NCBI RefSeq assembly: GCF_004340875.1
Contig: NZ_SLXQ01000006.1
Span: forward strand, 1-64,000
Reading direction: 5' to 3'
Source of the DNA: Tamaricihabitans halophyticus
GTDB lineage: Bacteria; Actinomycetota; Actinomycetes; Mycobacteriales; Pseudonocardiaceae
Length of the DNA: 64,000 bases
The notes under the pieces were generated by a model. It was not told the DNA's origin. It searched no databases and was given only the letters and a program-made list of their open reading frames with translations. Below are positions 15,864 through 25,128 of the stretch, piece after piece. The stretch's first letter is position 1. The number at the start of each line of letters is the position of its first letter. Both the position numbers and the translations under genes were made by a program.

Positions 15864-17252
15864 ATGGCCACCCGATACGAACAGCACGATGGCTCCCGGA
15901 TTCGCCGTATGGCACGCAAGCTGCTGCCATCCGGCGGCCATCCGGCGCGCGCGGTGATGGCCGGCTTCGCCACCGCGATCGCGATCGGCACCGTGCTGCT
16001 GATGCTGCCCATCTCGTCGAATGACGGCACGGCGACGGATCTGGTGGGCGCACTGTTCACCGCGACCTCCGCGGTATGCCTTACTGGGCTCACTATTTAT
16101 GACACCGGTGATCACTGGTCGGAATTCGGCCACGTCGTGATCGCTTGTCTGGTGCAGCTCGGCGGCCTCGGCATTATGACGGTTGCCTCGCTGCTCGGCC
16201 TGCTCGTCGCGCGGCGATTCGGACTGCGCATGCAGCTGAGCGCGCAGCGGGAAACCAAAGCGCTCCGCCTCGGCGAGCTACGTGCGGTAGTGGCCGGAGT
16301 CATCAAGTTCAGCCTGATCTTCGAGTTCATCATCGCCTGCATCCTTACCGGGCGGTTCTTCTTCGGCTACGAGCATTCACTCGGCAAAGCCCTGTATGAA
16401 GGCGTGTTCCACGCGATATCGGCGTTCAACAACGCGGGTTTCGCGCTGTATTCGGACAGCATGACGCGGTTCGTGGACGACCCGTGGATCGCGATACCGA
16501 TCCCCGTCGCGGTGATCGTCGGCGGGCTCGGGTTCCCGGTGTGGTTCGAGATCGGACGCCGGCTACGCGGCCGGGTCCTGTGGTCGATGCACACCAAGAT
16601 CACCGTGCTGACCAGCGCGGTGCTGCTGGTCTTCGCGTTCAGCTTCATCACGATCGCGGAATGGAGCAATGAGCAGACCATGGGTCCGCTCAGCGTGCCT
16701 GGCAAACTTCTCGCGGGCTTCTTCGCCGGCACGATGCCGCGCTCGGCAGGATTCAACAGCATCGAGATCGGCGAGATGCACTCATCCAGCCTGCTCCTGC
16801 AGGACGTGCTGATGTTCATCGGCGGCGGCAGCGCGAGCACCGCGGGCGGGATCAAGGTGACCACCTTCGCGCTACTCGCCTTCGTGATCTACGCCGAGCT
16901 CCGCGGCCGTTCCTCGGTGCACGTCTTCGGCCGCAAGCTCGCCGCGAGCGTGCAACGCCAGGCACTGACCATCGCGCTACTCACCGTGGGTCTTGTCATG
17001 ATCACCACGCTGACTCTGCTGACCATGACCGATTTCGAGTTCGAGAAGGTCCTGTTCGAGGCCATCTCGGCAACCTGCACGGTGGGACTTTCCACCGGTA
17101 TCACCCCGGATCTGCCGCCCGCGGCGCATGTCGTGATGTCGCTGCTGATGTTCGCCGGCCGGATCGGGCCGATCACCCTCGGCGCAGCGCTCGCATTACG
17201 TGATCGACCGCGCCGCTACGAGCTGCCCGAGGAGCGCGCGCTGCTCGGCTGA
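15864..17252 (+). CDS. TrkH/KtrB-type potassium uptake membrane protein
   Basis: 462 residues from the ATG at 15864, chosen for GAGG upstream. About ten membrane helices. The four pore-loop signatures each carry the selectivity-filter glycine: A-V-C-L-T-G-L-T, AFNNAGFALYSD, PRSAGFNSIE and TCTVGLSTGI. This is the ion-conducting subunit of a Trk/Ktr K+ (or Na+/K+) uptake system. The regulatory NAD-binding partner TrkA/KtrA is not in the neighbourhood and must be encoded elsewhere if one is used. It converges on the M1 peptidase gene with only 9 bp between the stops. Confidence 0.9.
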   Translation: MATRYEQHDGSRIRRMARKLLPSGGHPARAVMAGFATAIAIGTVLLMLPISSNDGTATDLVGALFTATSAVCLTGLTIYDTGDHWSEFGHVVIACLVQLGGLGIMTVASLLGLLVARRFGLRMQLSAQRETKALRLGELRAVVAGVIKFSLIFEFIIACILTGRFFFGYEHSLGKALYEGVFHAISAFNNAGFALYSDSMTRFVDDPWIAIPIPVAVIVGGLGFPVWFEIGRRLRGRVLWSMHTKITVLTSAVLLVFAFSFITIAEWSNEQTMGPLSVPGKLLAGFFAGTMPRSAGFNSIEIGEMHSSSLLLQDVLMFIGGGSASTAGGIKVTTFALLAFVIYAELRGRSSVHVFGRKLAASVQRQALTIALLTVGLVMITTLTLLTMTDFEFEKVLFEAISATCTVGLSTGITPDLPPAAHVVMSLLMFAGRIGPITLGAALALRDRPRRYELPEERALLG

Positions 17253-17261
17253 AGCCGGGCC

Positions 17262-18578
17262 TCAGGCCAGCGGCGGCAGTTCGGTCTGGTCCAGCCAACT
17301 GGTGAACAGCCCGGCCAGCGATTCGCCGGCAAGCCCCTCGGCGAGCGCGATGAAATCCGCGGTGCGTACCGTGGCGTGCCGGTACTTCGTGGCCCACGCG
17401 CGCAACAGTTCGAAGAACCGTTCATCGCCGAGCCGGCCACGTAGCGCGTGCAGGGTGAGCGCACCGCGCTTGTAGACCCGCTCATCGAACATTCTGTGCA
17501 CCCCGGGATCCCCGATCCGGATATCCGCGGGGTCGCCGGCGAGCTTGCCGTGCCAGGACCGTGCATGCGCCTGCGCGGGCAAGCCGCCAGAATGCTCCGA
17601 CCAGAGCCACTCGGCGTAGGTCGCGAACCCTTCGTTCAGCCAGATGTCCCGCCAGTCGCCCACCGTCAGACTGTTGCCGAACCACTGATGCGCGAGCTCG
17701 TGCGCGACGAGCCGTTCATGGGTACGCAGTCCGTCCACATGGTTGGCGCCGAAAACCGACATGCCTTGCGCCTCAACCGGATCGTCCAGATCGTCGTCGG
17801 TGACCACGATGGCGTACTCGGCAAACGGATACGGCCCGAAAAGCTCGATGAACGCGGACATGATCTCGGCCTGCCGGCCAAAATCGACCGCGAAGTTCTC
17901 CCGCAACCGAGGCGGGATCGCCGCGCGCTGGCGCACCGGATGCTCGGCGAGCACGCTTTCCGCATACAGTCCAATCTGGACGCTCATCAGGTAGCTCGCC
18001 GTTGGCTCCGGACGATCGAACGACCAGGTCGTGGTGCTCGCGGAACGCCTGCACTCGCCGGGATTTCCGGTGACCTGAACCGAGAACGGCGATGCGGTCG
18101 TCAGCGAAACCCGGTAGCTCGCCTTGTTCGACGGATGATCGTTGCACGGGAACCACGAGGGCGCGCCAATCGGCTGGCTGGCCACCAGCGCGCCCTCGGT
18201 CAGTTCCTCCCAGCCAAGCTCTCCCCACGGCCCGGGGACTGGTTGCGGATTGCCCGCGTAACTGACCTCGACCGTGAACCGCGCGCCGGGCGCGAGCGCG
18301 CGTGCCGGTCGAATACGCAGCTTCTGCTCGCTGTGCGTGTACTTCGCCAGCCGGCCGTCCACCTGCACCCGTTTAACCCGCAGTGGCCCAAAATCGAGGC
18401 TGAACCTGGACAGCGCCACCGTGGCCACCGCGGTGATCACCGCGGTTCCGGCAAGCCGGTTCGGCCCCACCCGGTAGTCCAGCGTCAGTTCGTAATGCTC
18501 GGCCAGATAGCCGCCGTTGCCGTGCGCGGGCAGATAGGAATCGGTCGAGTGATCGGCACCCGGGGCCGGCGCGCTCAT
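17262..18578 (-). CDS. M1-family zinc metallopeptidase, coupled to the Pls-type synthetase
   Basis: 438 residues, about half the length of classical M1 aminopeptidases (about 850) because the C-terminal superhelical domain is missing. Zinc site HELAHQWFGN (293-302) with the third ligand in NEGFATYAEW (Glu316). The usual G-A-M-E-N exopeptidase motif is replaced by AQGMSVFGAN (about 270-279). No signal peptide. Its start overlaps the synthetase stop by 4 bp (ATGA), so expression is coupled. In Streptomyces the known epsilon-poly-lysine-degrading aminopeptidases are zinc enzymes, at least one of M1 type. By analogy this could trim or degrade the synthetase product; that is inference. Confidence 0.85.
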   Translation of the reverse strand: MSAPAPGADHSTDSYLPAHGNGGYLAEHYELTLDYRVGPNRLAGTAVITAVATVALSRFSLDFGPLRVKRVQVDGRLAKYTHSEQKLRIRPARALAPGARFTVEVSYAGNPQPVPGPWGELGWEELTEGALVASQPIGAPSWFPCNDHPSNKASYRVSLTTASPFSVQVTGNPGECRRSASTTTWSFDRPEPTASYLMSVQIGLYAESVLAEHPVRQRAAIPPRLRENFAVDFGRQAEIMSAFIELFGPYPFAEYAIVVTDDDLDDPVEAQGMSVFGANHVDGLRTHERLVAHELAHQWFGNSLTVGDWRDIWLNEGFATYAEWLWSEHSGGLPAQAHARSWHGKLAGDPADIRIGDPGVHRMFDERVYKRGALTLHALRGRLGDERFFELLRAWATKYRHATVRTADFIALAEGLAGESLAGLFTSWLDQTELPPLA

Positions 18579-21500
18579 TGGCCGCGTCCTGGCCGACGTT
18601 TCGTCCTCGACCAGGTCGCGATGGGATTGCCCAGCCAGCAGCTGTCCGCGGGCACCGCATCCCCCCTGGTGACCAGCGAGCCGGGACCCACCGTGGTGCG
18701 CGCGCCGATACTCGCCCCGGGAAGCACGATCCCGTGCGGCCCCAGCGTGGCACCCGCGTCAAGCTCGACCGTATCCATGCGCATCACCCGATCATGGAAC
18801 AGATGGGTCTGCACCACGCAACCGCGGTTGACCACGGCACCATCGGCAAGGCGCACCAGATCCGACTCCGGCAGCCAGTAGGTCTCCAGCCATACGCCGC
18901 GGCCAATCCGCGCGCCCATGGTGCGCAGCCAAGCGGGTAGCAGCGGTGTCCCGCCAATCGCGCCCACCAACCAGGGTACGGCCAGCACCTCGACGAAGGT
19001 ATCGGCCAACTCGGTACGCCAGATGAACGAGCACCACAGTGGCCGCGCACCGGAGCGGAACCGGCCAACCAGCAACCACTTCGCCACCGCGGTGAGCAGA
19101 CCGGCACACACTCCGGCGCAGCTGAGCATCAGCGGCGAAAGCAGCACCGTTGCCCAGAAACCAACGGCATCGGCCATGCCGATCAGCACGCCGACCGCCA
19201 GCACCGCAAGGGCGGCCGCGCACATCACTGGAACCACCCGGCACAGCTCGACCACGCCGCGCGCGATCTTCAGCCGCCGTGGCGGCCGGAAGGTCAGCTC
19301 CTCATCGGCCTCGGTTGCCGCGCGGCGCAGTGGCATCGGTGGCATGCCCAGCCAGGAGGAGCCCTTCTTCGCCTTGTCCGGCGCGGCGGAGAGCACTCCG
19401 ACCAAACCCCGTTTGGGCACCGACCGCCCTGGCGCGGTCATTCCGGAGTTGCCGAGGAATGCCTGTTTACCCACCCGAGCTGGCGCGATATGCAGCCAAC
19501 CGCCGCCAAGCTCGTACGTCGCGACCATGGTGTCGTCGGCGAGGAACGCGCCGTCGGTCACCTTGGTCATCTTCGGCACGGCGAGCACCGTGGATGCCTC
19601 CACGTCCCGCCCGATCCGCGCCCCGAGCAGCCGCAGCCACACCGGGGTAAACGCGCTGGCATACAACGGGAACAGCCCAATCCTGGCCATATCCATCAGC
19701 CGCACGGTCGCCCACACCTGCCACGCGTGCCGGCTGTGCACGGGGTGATAGCCCTCGGCCATACCGATGCTCAACGCCCGCACCAGCAACAACACCAGCA
19801 GCGCGAAGGTCACCAGATAGACCACCGTGGCAAGCGGTACGGCAAGCAGCGCCGCGCCGGTCATCGTGACCACTCCGCCGCCGCTCGGCAGTCCGAGCAG
19901 CAACAGCACCAGCGCCGGAATACCCGCGATCGCCGGCAGCGCGCCGAGCAGCGTCGCGGATACGGCGTAGCCGACCAGCCAGGCGCGCGAACGACGCGGC
20001 CGGCTCTGCGGCCAGCCCGGCCCCGCCTTGCCAGCATCGCCGGCCACCCGCACCGCGGGAGCACCCGCCCAACGCTGTCCTGCCGGCACCGAACGGGTGA
20101 CCACCGAACCCGCTACAACCTCGGCGCCCTTCCCGATACGCGCGCCGGGCAGCAGCGTCGCGCGGGCGCCGACGCGCGCCCCGGCGCCAATGCGCACCTT
20201 GCCGATATGCACCACGTTGCCGTCCACCCAGTGCCCGGCGAGATCGACCTCCGGTTCAACGGCCGCGCCCTTGCCGACCCGCAGCATGCCGGTAACCGGC
20301 GGTGGCGAATGCAGGTCCACGTCCTTGGCTACCTTGGCGCCAAGCGCTTTCGCGTAGTACGTCAGCCAGCAGGCGTTGCCGAGCGAACCCACCCCGCTGC
20401 GATCCGCGAGTTGCTCGGCTGCCCAGAGCCGGCGGTGCACTCGCCCGCCACGTGGGTAGCTGCCCGGCCGAATGCCGCGCAACAGCAGCCGCGCGCCGCC
20501 CGCCGCGATCCCGACCCGTCCCGGCGGGCTGCACAGCACCAGCCAGCTACCGGCGAGCAACCACCACGGGGTCGTCGGCGCCCAGGCGAAACCACCGATC
20601 CCGTGCAACAGGTTCGAAAGCGCGGCGGCGAACAGGGTGAGCCGCATGCCAGGCAGCAGCAACATGGGCAACAGGGCGAACAGCTGCCATACCCCGGTCG
20701 AGCGGGGCGTCGGGGCCACCTCATCACGGGCGGCCGGCGCGCATTCCAGCGAGTCGAGCAGCGCGGCCAGCGCACCGAGCCGAGGATGCTGGTAAACATC
20801 ACTGACCGAAACCTGTGGATACCGCTCACGGATCCGCGAGATGAGTTGCGCGGCGGTGAGACTGCCGCCACCGTGCGCGAAGAAATCGGCCTTCGCGTCG
20901 GTCACCCGTACCCCGAGGGTTTCCGCCCAGCCGTTGGCCAGCCATGCCTCGGTCGCGGAGAGGTCGCCAACCGGCTCCTCGGTATCCACTGTCGACAGTG
21001 GCCAGGGCAGCGCGGCACGGTCCACTTTGCCCGATGTCTTGGTTGGCAGGTCGTCGACGATGGCGAGCAGCGGTACCAGCGCGGCCGGCAATCGTTCGCG
21101 CAGCAGCTCGGCCGCCGTTGTCTGGTCGAACTCCGCGCCATCCGCCGGGACCACGTAACCGACGAGAATCTGGTTTCCTGCCGCCGTTTCCCGCACCGCG
21201 GCCGCGCCGCCGGCGATATCCGGCAACGCCTGCAACGCGGCATCCACCTCGCCGAGCTCGATCCGCCGGCCGCCGAGTTTGATCTGCTCGTCCGCCCTGC
21301 CAACAAAGACGAGCCCTTCGGGGTCGGCCCGGACGACGTCTCCGCTGCGGTACGCCCTGGACCAGCCGAGCGAGGGCAGTGCCGCGAACTTCTCCGAGTC
21401 CTTGGCGGGATCCAGATACCTGGCCAGTCCAGCCCCGCCGATGACCAGCTCCCCGGTCCCGCCCATGGATACCGGTTCGCCCTGCTCGTCAACCACGGCA

Positions 21501-22546
21501 AGCTGCCAGCCGGCCAGCGGCAGGCCGATCCGTACCGGTTCGTCCCCGGTCAACCTTGCCGCGCAGGACACCACGGTTGCTTCGGTAGGTCCGTAGGTGT
21601 TCCACACCTCGCGGTCCTCGACGGCAAGCCGCTCACCAAGTTCCGGTGGGCAGGCCTCACCGCCGAAGATCAGCAGGCGAACGTCGTCCAGCGCGTCCAC
21701 CGGCCACAGCGCGGCGAGTGTGGGCACCGTGGACACCACGCTGATCCGCTTGTCCAACAACCATGGACCGAGGTCCACGCCGGTGCGCACCAGCGAACGC
21801 GGCGCGGGCACCAGGCAGGCTCCGTTGCGCCAAGCGAGCCACATCTCCTCACAGGAGGCGTCGAAGGCGACCGAAAGGCCGGCGAGTACCCGGTCACCGG
21901 GCCCCAGTGGCTCGGCGGCAAGGAAGAGTTCTGCCTCCGCGTCCACGAACGCAGCGGCGGCGGCATGGCTGACCGCGACACCTTTGGGCTTTCCCGTCGA
22001 CCCCGAGGTGAAGATGATCCAGGCGTCGTCCTCGGCGCTCGGCGTCCCCGGCTGGCCCTCGGGCGTGGCATAGCTCACCAGCCGGTAGCCGTCCCGGAAA
22101 ACCGCGGCCACTTCGGCTTCGGCGAAAACCACACTGGCCCGTTCATCCGGGTCATCCGCGTCGACCGGCACATAGGCCGCGCCAGCGGACAAGGTGGCAA
22201 GGATCGCGATATACAGCTCGGCGGTGCCGGAGGACATCCGGATGCCAACCCGATCACCGCGACCGATACCAGCAGCGACCAGCTGGCTACGCAGTGCCGC
22301 GACCTCGTCGGCCAGCTTGCGATAGCTGAGCTCGCGGGTGCCGTCGTCGATCGCTGGGGCTCCCGGGTGCAACCGGGCCGTCTCGTTGAGTATGTGCACC
22401 AGGGTTCGCGTGCGGTCCGGCCGACCTTGCCTGGCTGGCTCGGTGCGATAGACGGCGGCGGCTTCGGCCGCCTGCCGGATCCGCGATGGACGATCCGCGG
22501 TCAGCGTCACTGGCGGCACCTCGTCGGCGTACTGGCCATATCCCAC
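18575..22546 (-). CDS. Pls/PosA-type membrane NRPS-like poly-amino-acid synthetase
   Basis: 1323 residues. Adenylation domain (about 45-515): FTSGSTGKPKG 179-189, pocket segment FDASCEEMW 228-236 with the Asp229 that anchors the alpha-amino group, NTYGPTEATV 316-325, catalytic Lys507 in PTKTSGKVDR. Carrier domain about 530-600 with phosphopantetheine Ser562 in FFAHGGGSL. Then repeated membrane helices alternating with three soluble regions containing hexapeptide-like repeats (for example around VGKGAAVEPEVDLAGHWVDG). This is the layout of epsilon-poly-L-lysine synthetase Pls and its PosA relatives, which polymerise one amino acid iteratively at the membrane. There is no thioesterase. Start GTG 22546; a GTG at 22510 with GAGG before it is an alternative. 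Monomer unknown. Confidence 0.88.
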   Translation of the reverse strand: MGYGQYADEVPPVTLTADRPSRIRQAAEAAAVYRTEPARQGRPDRTRTLVHILNETARLHPGAPAIDDGTRELSYRKLADEVAALRSQLVAAGIGRGDRVGIRMSSGTAELYIAILATLSAGAAYVPVDADDPDERASVVFAEAEVAAVFRDGYRLVSYATPEGQPGTPSAEDDAWIIFTSGSTGKPKGVAVSHAAAAAFVDAEAELFLAAEPLGPGDRVLAGLSVAFDASCEEMWLAWRNGACLVPAPRSLVRTGVDLGPWLLDKRISVVSTVPTLAALWPVDALDDVRLLIFGGEACPPELGERLAVEDREVWNTYGPTEATVVSCAARLTGDEPVRIGLPLAGWQLAVVDEQGEPVSMGGTGELVIGGAGLARYLDPAKDSEKFAALPSLGWSRAYRSGDVVRADPEGLVFVGRADEQIKLGGRRIELGEVDAALQALPDIAGGAAAVRETAAGNQILVGYVVPADGAEFDQTTAAELLRERLPAALVPLLAIVDDLPTKTSGKVDRAALPWPLSTVDTEEPVGDLSATEAWLANGWAETLGVRVTDAKADFFAHGGGSLTAAQLISRIRERYPQVSVSDVYQHPRLGALAALLDSLECAPAARDEVAPTPRSTGVWQLFALLPMLLLPGMRLTLFAAALSNLLHGIGGFAWAPTTPWWLLAGSWLVLCSPPGRVGIAAGGARLLLRGIRPGSYPRGGRVHRRLWAAEQLADRSGVGSLGNACWLTYYAKALGAKVAKDVDLHSPPPVTGMLRVGKGAAVEPEVDLAGHWVDGNVVHIGKVRIGAGARVGARATLLPGARIGKGAEVVAGSVVTRSVPAGQRWAGAPAVRVAGDAGKAGPGWPQSRPRRSRAWLVGYAVSATLLGALPAIAGIPALVLLLLGLPSGGGVVTMTGAALLAVPLATVVYLVTFALLVLLLVRALSIGMAEGYHPVHSRHAWQVWATVRLMDMARIGLFPLYASAFTPVWLRLLGARIGRDVEASTVLAVPKMTKVTDGAFLADDTMVATYELGGGWLHIAPARVGKQAFLGNSGMTAPGRSVPKRGLVGVLSAAPDKAKKGSSWLGMPPMPLRRAATEADEELTFRPPRRLKIARGVVELCRVVPVMCAAALAVLAVGVLIGMADAVGFWATVLLSPLMLSCAGVCAGLLTAVAKWLLVGRFRSGARPLWCSFIWRTELADTFVEVLAVPWLVGAIGGTPLLPAWLRTMGARIGRGVWLETYWLPESDLVRLADGAVVNRGCVVQTHLFHDRVMRMDTVELDAGATLGPHGIVLPGASIGARTTVGPGSLVTRGDAVPADSCWLGNPIATWSRTKRRPGRGQ

Positions 22547-22700
22547 CTTCCGCGTTGTCCGATCGCCATCGGAGCCCGGCTGGCTTGTCCGCCAGGCTGG
22601 GACGGCACCCCGGAATGGTGTCCGGAATGGATCCGACCCAACGACAGCCGAACATCGTATCTCGATCGAATAACTCGGCGTTCCAGATAACCCCCACCCC

Positions 22701-22716
22701 TGTGTGTCGCGTCACA
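22701..22716. promoter_or_regulatory. Crp/GlxR-like site between synthetase and carbonic anhydrase genes
   Basis: TGTGT-GTCGCG-TCACA matches the Crp/GlxR consensus TGTGA-N6-TCACA at 9 of 10 positions. It lies in the 225-bp divergent promoter region. A closely related sequence is at 26750-26765. Confidence 0.5.
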
Positions 22717-22771
22717 GCGAACGATCGATTTCGGCGCCCTTTCGTCCAACTCGCCCGATACGGTGGTGGCC

Positions 22772-23296
22772 ATGCCGCTGTTCAGCTTCGAAGGAGCCAG
22801 CCCGAAGGTGCATCCGGACGCCTGGATCGCGCCCACGGCGACGTTGATCGGCAATGTCATCGTCGAGGCGCGCGCCTCTGTCTGGTACGGCGCGGTGCTA
22901 CGCGCCGATTTCGGCCCGATCGTTCTACGCGAAGGGGCGAACGTGCAGGACAACAGCGTGATCCATGTCGGCGAGCAAGGCTGCGAGCTCGGCAAGGGCG
23001 CGACGGTTGGTCACTCCTGCGTGTTGCACGACTGTTCGGTTGGCACGAACGCGGTGATCGGCAATGGCGCGATCGTGCAGGACCGCGCCTCGGTCGGCAG
23101 CCGCACGCTGGTCGGGGCTGGTGCGTTGATACCGCCGAACGCGGTGGTCCCCGACGAGTCACTGGCGCTCGGCGCGCCCGCGAAGAAGTTCCAACCGCTG
23201 ACCGAGTCCGCGCGCGCCTGGGTGGAACACAACGAGGCGATCTACACCCAACTGGCGGATCGACACCGTTCGGGCATCTCCCCGGTCACCGAATAA
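22772..23296 (+). CDS. Gamma-carbonic anhydrase family protein (left-handed beta-helix)
   Basis: 174 residues from the ATG at 22772 (in-frame GTGs at 22763 and 22766 are alternatives). Left-handed parallel beta-helix of hexapeptide repeats with the three zinc His candidates in S-V-I-H-V-G and GHSCVLHDC. The C-terminal helix (ARAWVEHNEAIY) is typical of the family, which forms trimers with interfacial metal sites. Some members are CO2 hydratases, others are acyl-group or metal-binding proteins of unknown role. It is divergent from the synthetase, which itself carries hexapeptide-like repeats, but this is not evidence of joint function. Confidence 0.85.
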   Translation: MPLFSFEGASPKVHPDAWIAPTATLIGNVIVEARASVWYGAVLRADFGPIVLREGANVQDNSVIHVGEQGCELGKGATVGHSCVLHDCSVGTNAVIGNGAIVQDRASVGSRTLVGAGALIPPNAVVPDESLALGAPAKKFQPLTESARAWVEHNEAIYTQLADRHRSGISPVTE

Positions 23297-23371
23297 GCCA
23301 GCTACCCAATAACCCATCTACCTAGTAATCGAGTAGCGACGTAACCGGCTCCGATATGGGAAGGTCCGAGG

Positions 23372-23821
23372 ATGCGCGGCAGATTCGGCGGGCCGGAAGC
23401 CCGGGTGCCCGACCGGCACACCAATCCGTGGAGCGCGTGGAGCCGGCTGGTCACCGCACCGCTGGTACTGGTCCCGATCTGGACCCGCCGCTGGCGGCAC
23501 GCCATTCCGGTCGCCGCCTGGCTGGTGGCCAACCCGGTGATCTTCCCGCCGCCTGCCGATGATCGAGCCTGGTCCACCCGCGCCATGCTCGGGGAACGCG
23601 AGTGGATCGCCGAACGCCCTACCGATACCGCGCTGGCCATCAATCTCGCGGCCAGCGCGGCCGGGCTGGCCGGGGTGCTCGCGGCCCGCAAGCGCCGTGC
23701 GGCACCGACCGCGCTCGCCGTGGCCGCACAGCTCGGTTTGCAGCTCGGTTACTGGCGGCTGATGGCCCAGTACTACGCCCGCAATGAACGCGACCACGCA
23801 CAGTTACCGCAAGATCCCTAA
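23372..23821 (+). CDS. Small membrane protein (DUF6653-like)
   Basis: 149 residues. HTNPWSAWSRLVTAPLVLVP (about 17-36), NPVIFPPPADDRAWSTRAML and G-E-R-E-W-I, with two or three hydrophobic segments (25-50, 87-105, 113-135), fit a small integral membrane protein family I recall as DUF6653; function unknown. The last residues, P-Q-D-P, and the TAA stop are encoded by the intergenic repeat that starts at 23806, so the repeat has supplied or replaced the natural end of the gene. Confidence 0.55.
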   Translation: MRGRFGGPEARVPDRHTNPWSAWSRLVTAPLVLVPIWTRRWRHAIPVAAWLVANPVIFPPPADDRAWSTRAMLGEREWIAERPTDTALAINLAASAAGLAGVLAARKRRAAPTALAVAAQLGLQLGYWRLMAQYYARNERDHAQLPQDP

Positions 23822-23831
23822 AGAACGCGGT
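23806..23831 (+). repeat. Dispersed intergenic repeat, copy 4 (complete module A)
   Basis: The cleanest copy: ACCGC, then AAGATCCCTAAAGAA, then CGCGGT. It provides the final codons and stop of the upstream gene and lies between convergent genes. Confidence 0.88.
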
Positions 23832-23838
23832 TTGCGGG

Positions 23839-25128
23839 CTAACTGGCCATGGTCTCCGGTAGCCACAGCACGATGCCCGGCACCAGCGTGAACAGCACGA
23901 CCAGCAGCAGAATCGCGATGACAAACGGCAGCACACCAAGGAAGATCTGCCCGGTCGGTCGGCCGATGGACCTCGCCACCACGAACACGTTGAGCCCAAG
24001 CGGTGGGCTGACCAACCCGATCTCGGCGAGTAGCACGATAACCACGCCGAACCAGATCGGATCGAAGCCAAGCTCCTCGATCACCGGCAGTACCACCGGC
24101 ACGGTCAGCGCCAGGATCGCCATCTGGTCCATGAAGAAGCCAAGCACCAGGTAGATCAGCGCGATCACCGCGAAGATCGCCAGCGGCGCGATCGGCAGGC
24201 CGGCGATCCGCTCAACCAGATTCTGCGTCACCCGCGTCGCGGTGAGGAAGTAGCCGAACATATACGCGCTGACGATGATCATCAGGATCATCACGCTGGT
24301 GGAGATGGCCTCGCGGATCGCCGTCTTGATCTTCGGCAGATCCAGTCGACGTTGCACCAGGCCGATCAGCAGCGCGCCGACCGCGCCGAGCGCACTGGCC
24401 TCGGTCGGCGTGGCGAATCCAAAATAGATGGTCCCGGTCACGAGCAGGAACAGCAGCAGCACCGGCGTGGATGCCGGCAGGCTGGCGAACTTCTCCCGGA
24501 ACGAGTACCGCTCGCCTGCCGGGGCAAGCTCTGGCTTACGCCAGATCAGCAGCAGCGTGGTCACGATGATCGCCAGCGTGACCAGGATCCCTGGCAGGAA
24601 GCCGGCAATCAGCACCTTGCCGACGCTCTGCTCGGCAAGTACCGCATAGAACACCAGGATGATGCTCGGCGGGATCATCGCGGCCAGCGTGCCGACCACC
24701 GCGACCAGCCCGCCGGCCAACCTGGGGTCGTAGCGTTGCTTGGTCATCTCCGGAATCGCGGTAGCCGCTAGTGTGCCAGCCGCTGCCGTACTGGAACCGG
24801 AGATCGCGGCAAACAGCGAACCCGCGGTCGTGGTGGCCACCCCGAGCCCACCGGGTGCCCGCCCCACCCAGGTTCGCGCGGTGCGAAACAACGCGTCCGC
24901 CACGCCGCTACGCAGAATGAACTGAGCCATCAGCAGGAAGAGCGGGATCGCGGTCAGCGAGTGCGAGGCGACCGCGGTGTACGGCGTCGTCTGGAAGACC
25001 CCGAGCAGTAGCGGCGCTCCGCCGTGCAGGTAGAGGCCGAGCGCGCCGGCGATACCGATCGCGAACCCGACCGGAACCCTGATCAGCAACAGGACGAACA
25101 GCAGCAGGAGCACTCCGGTAACCAGCAT
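23839..25128 (-). CDS. dctM: TRAP transporter large permease DctM
   Basis: 429 residues, twelve or so hydrophobic segments. Contains the family's features: early GIAGALGLYLHGGAPLL, a long SGSSTAAAGTLAATAIPEMT region forming one half-site, and VSPPLGLNVFVV near the C-terminus. It is the Na+-coupled transport subunit of a tripartite ATP-independent periplasmic transporter. Its ATG overlaps the dctQ stop by one base (TGATG), so the two are coupled. Gene order on this strand is dctP, dctQ, dctM. Confidence 0.93.
   Translation of the reverse strand: MLVTGVLLLLFVLLLIRVPVGFAIGIAGALGLYLHGGAPLLLGVFQTTPYTAVASHSLTAIPLFLLMAQFILRSGVADALFRTARTWVGRAPGGLGVATTTAGSLFAAISGSSTAAAGTLAATAIPEMTKQRYDPRLAGGLVAVVGTLAAMIPPSIILVFYAVLAEQSVGKVLIAGFLPGILVTLAIIVTTLLLIWRKPELAPAGERYSFREKFASLPASTPVLLLFLLVTGTIYFGFATPTEASALGAVGALLIGLVQRRLDLPKIKTAIREAISTSVMILMIIVSAYMFGYFLTATRVTQNLVERIAGLPIAPLAIFAVIALIYLVLGFFMDQMAILALTVPVVLPVIEELGFDPIWFGVVIVLLAEIGLVSPPLGLNVFVVARSIGRPTGQIFLGVLPFVIAILLLVVLFTLVPGIVLWLPETMAS

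Noticed and set aside
19490-22690. 1066-codon open frame antisense to the Pls-type synthetase
   Set aside because: The translation is rich in Arg, Gly and His with no motif, the hallmark of an antisense frame in high-GC DNA. The minus-strand frame carries full A-domain and carrier motifs.
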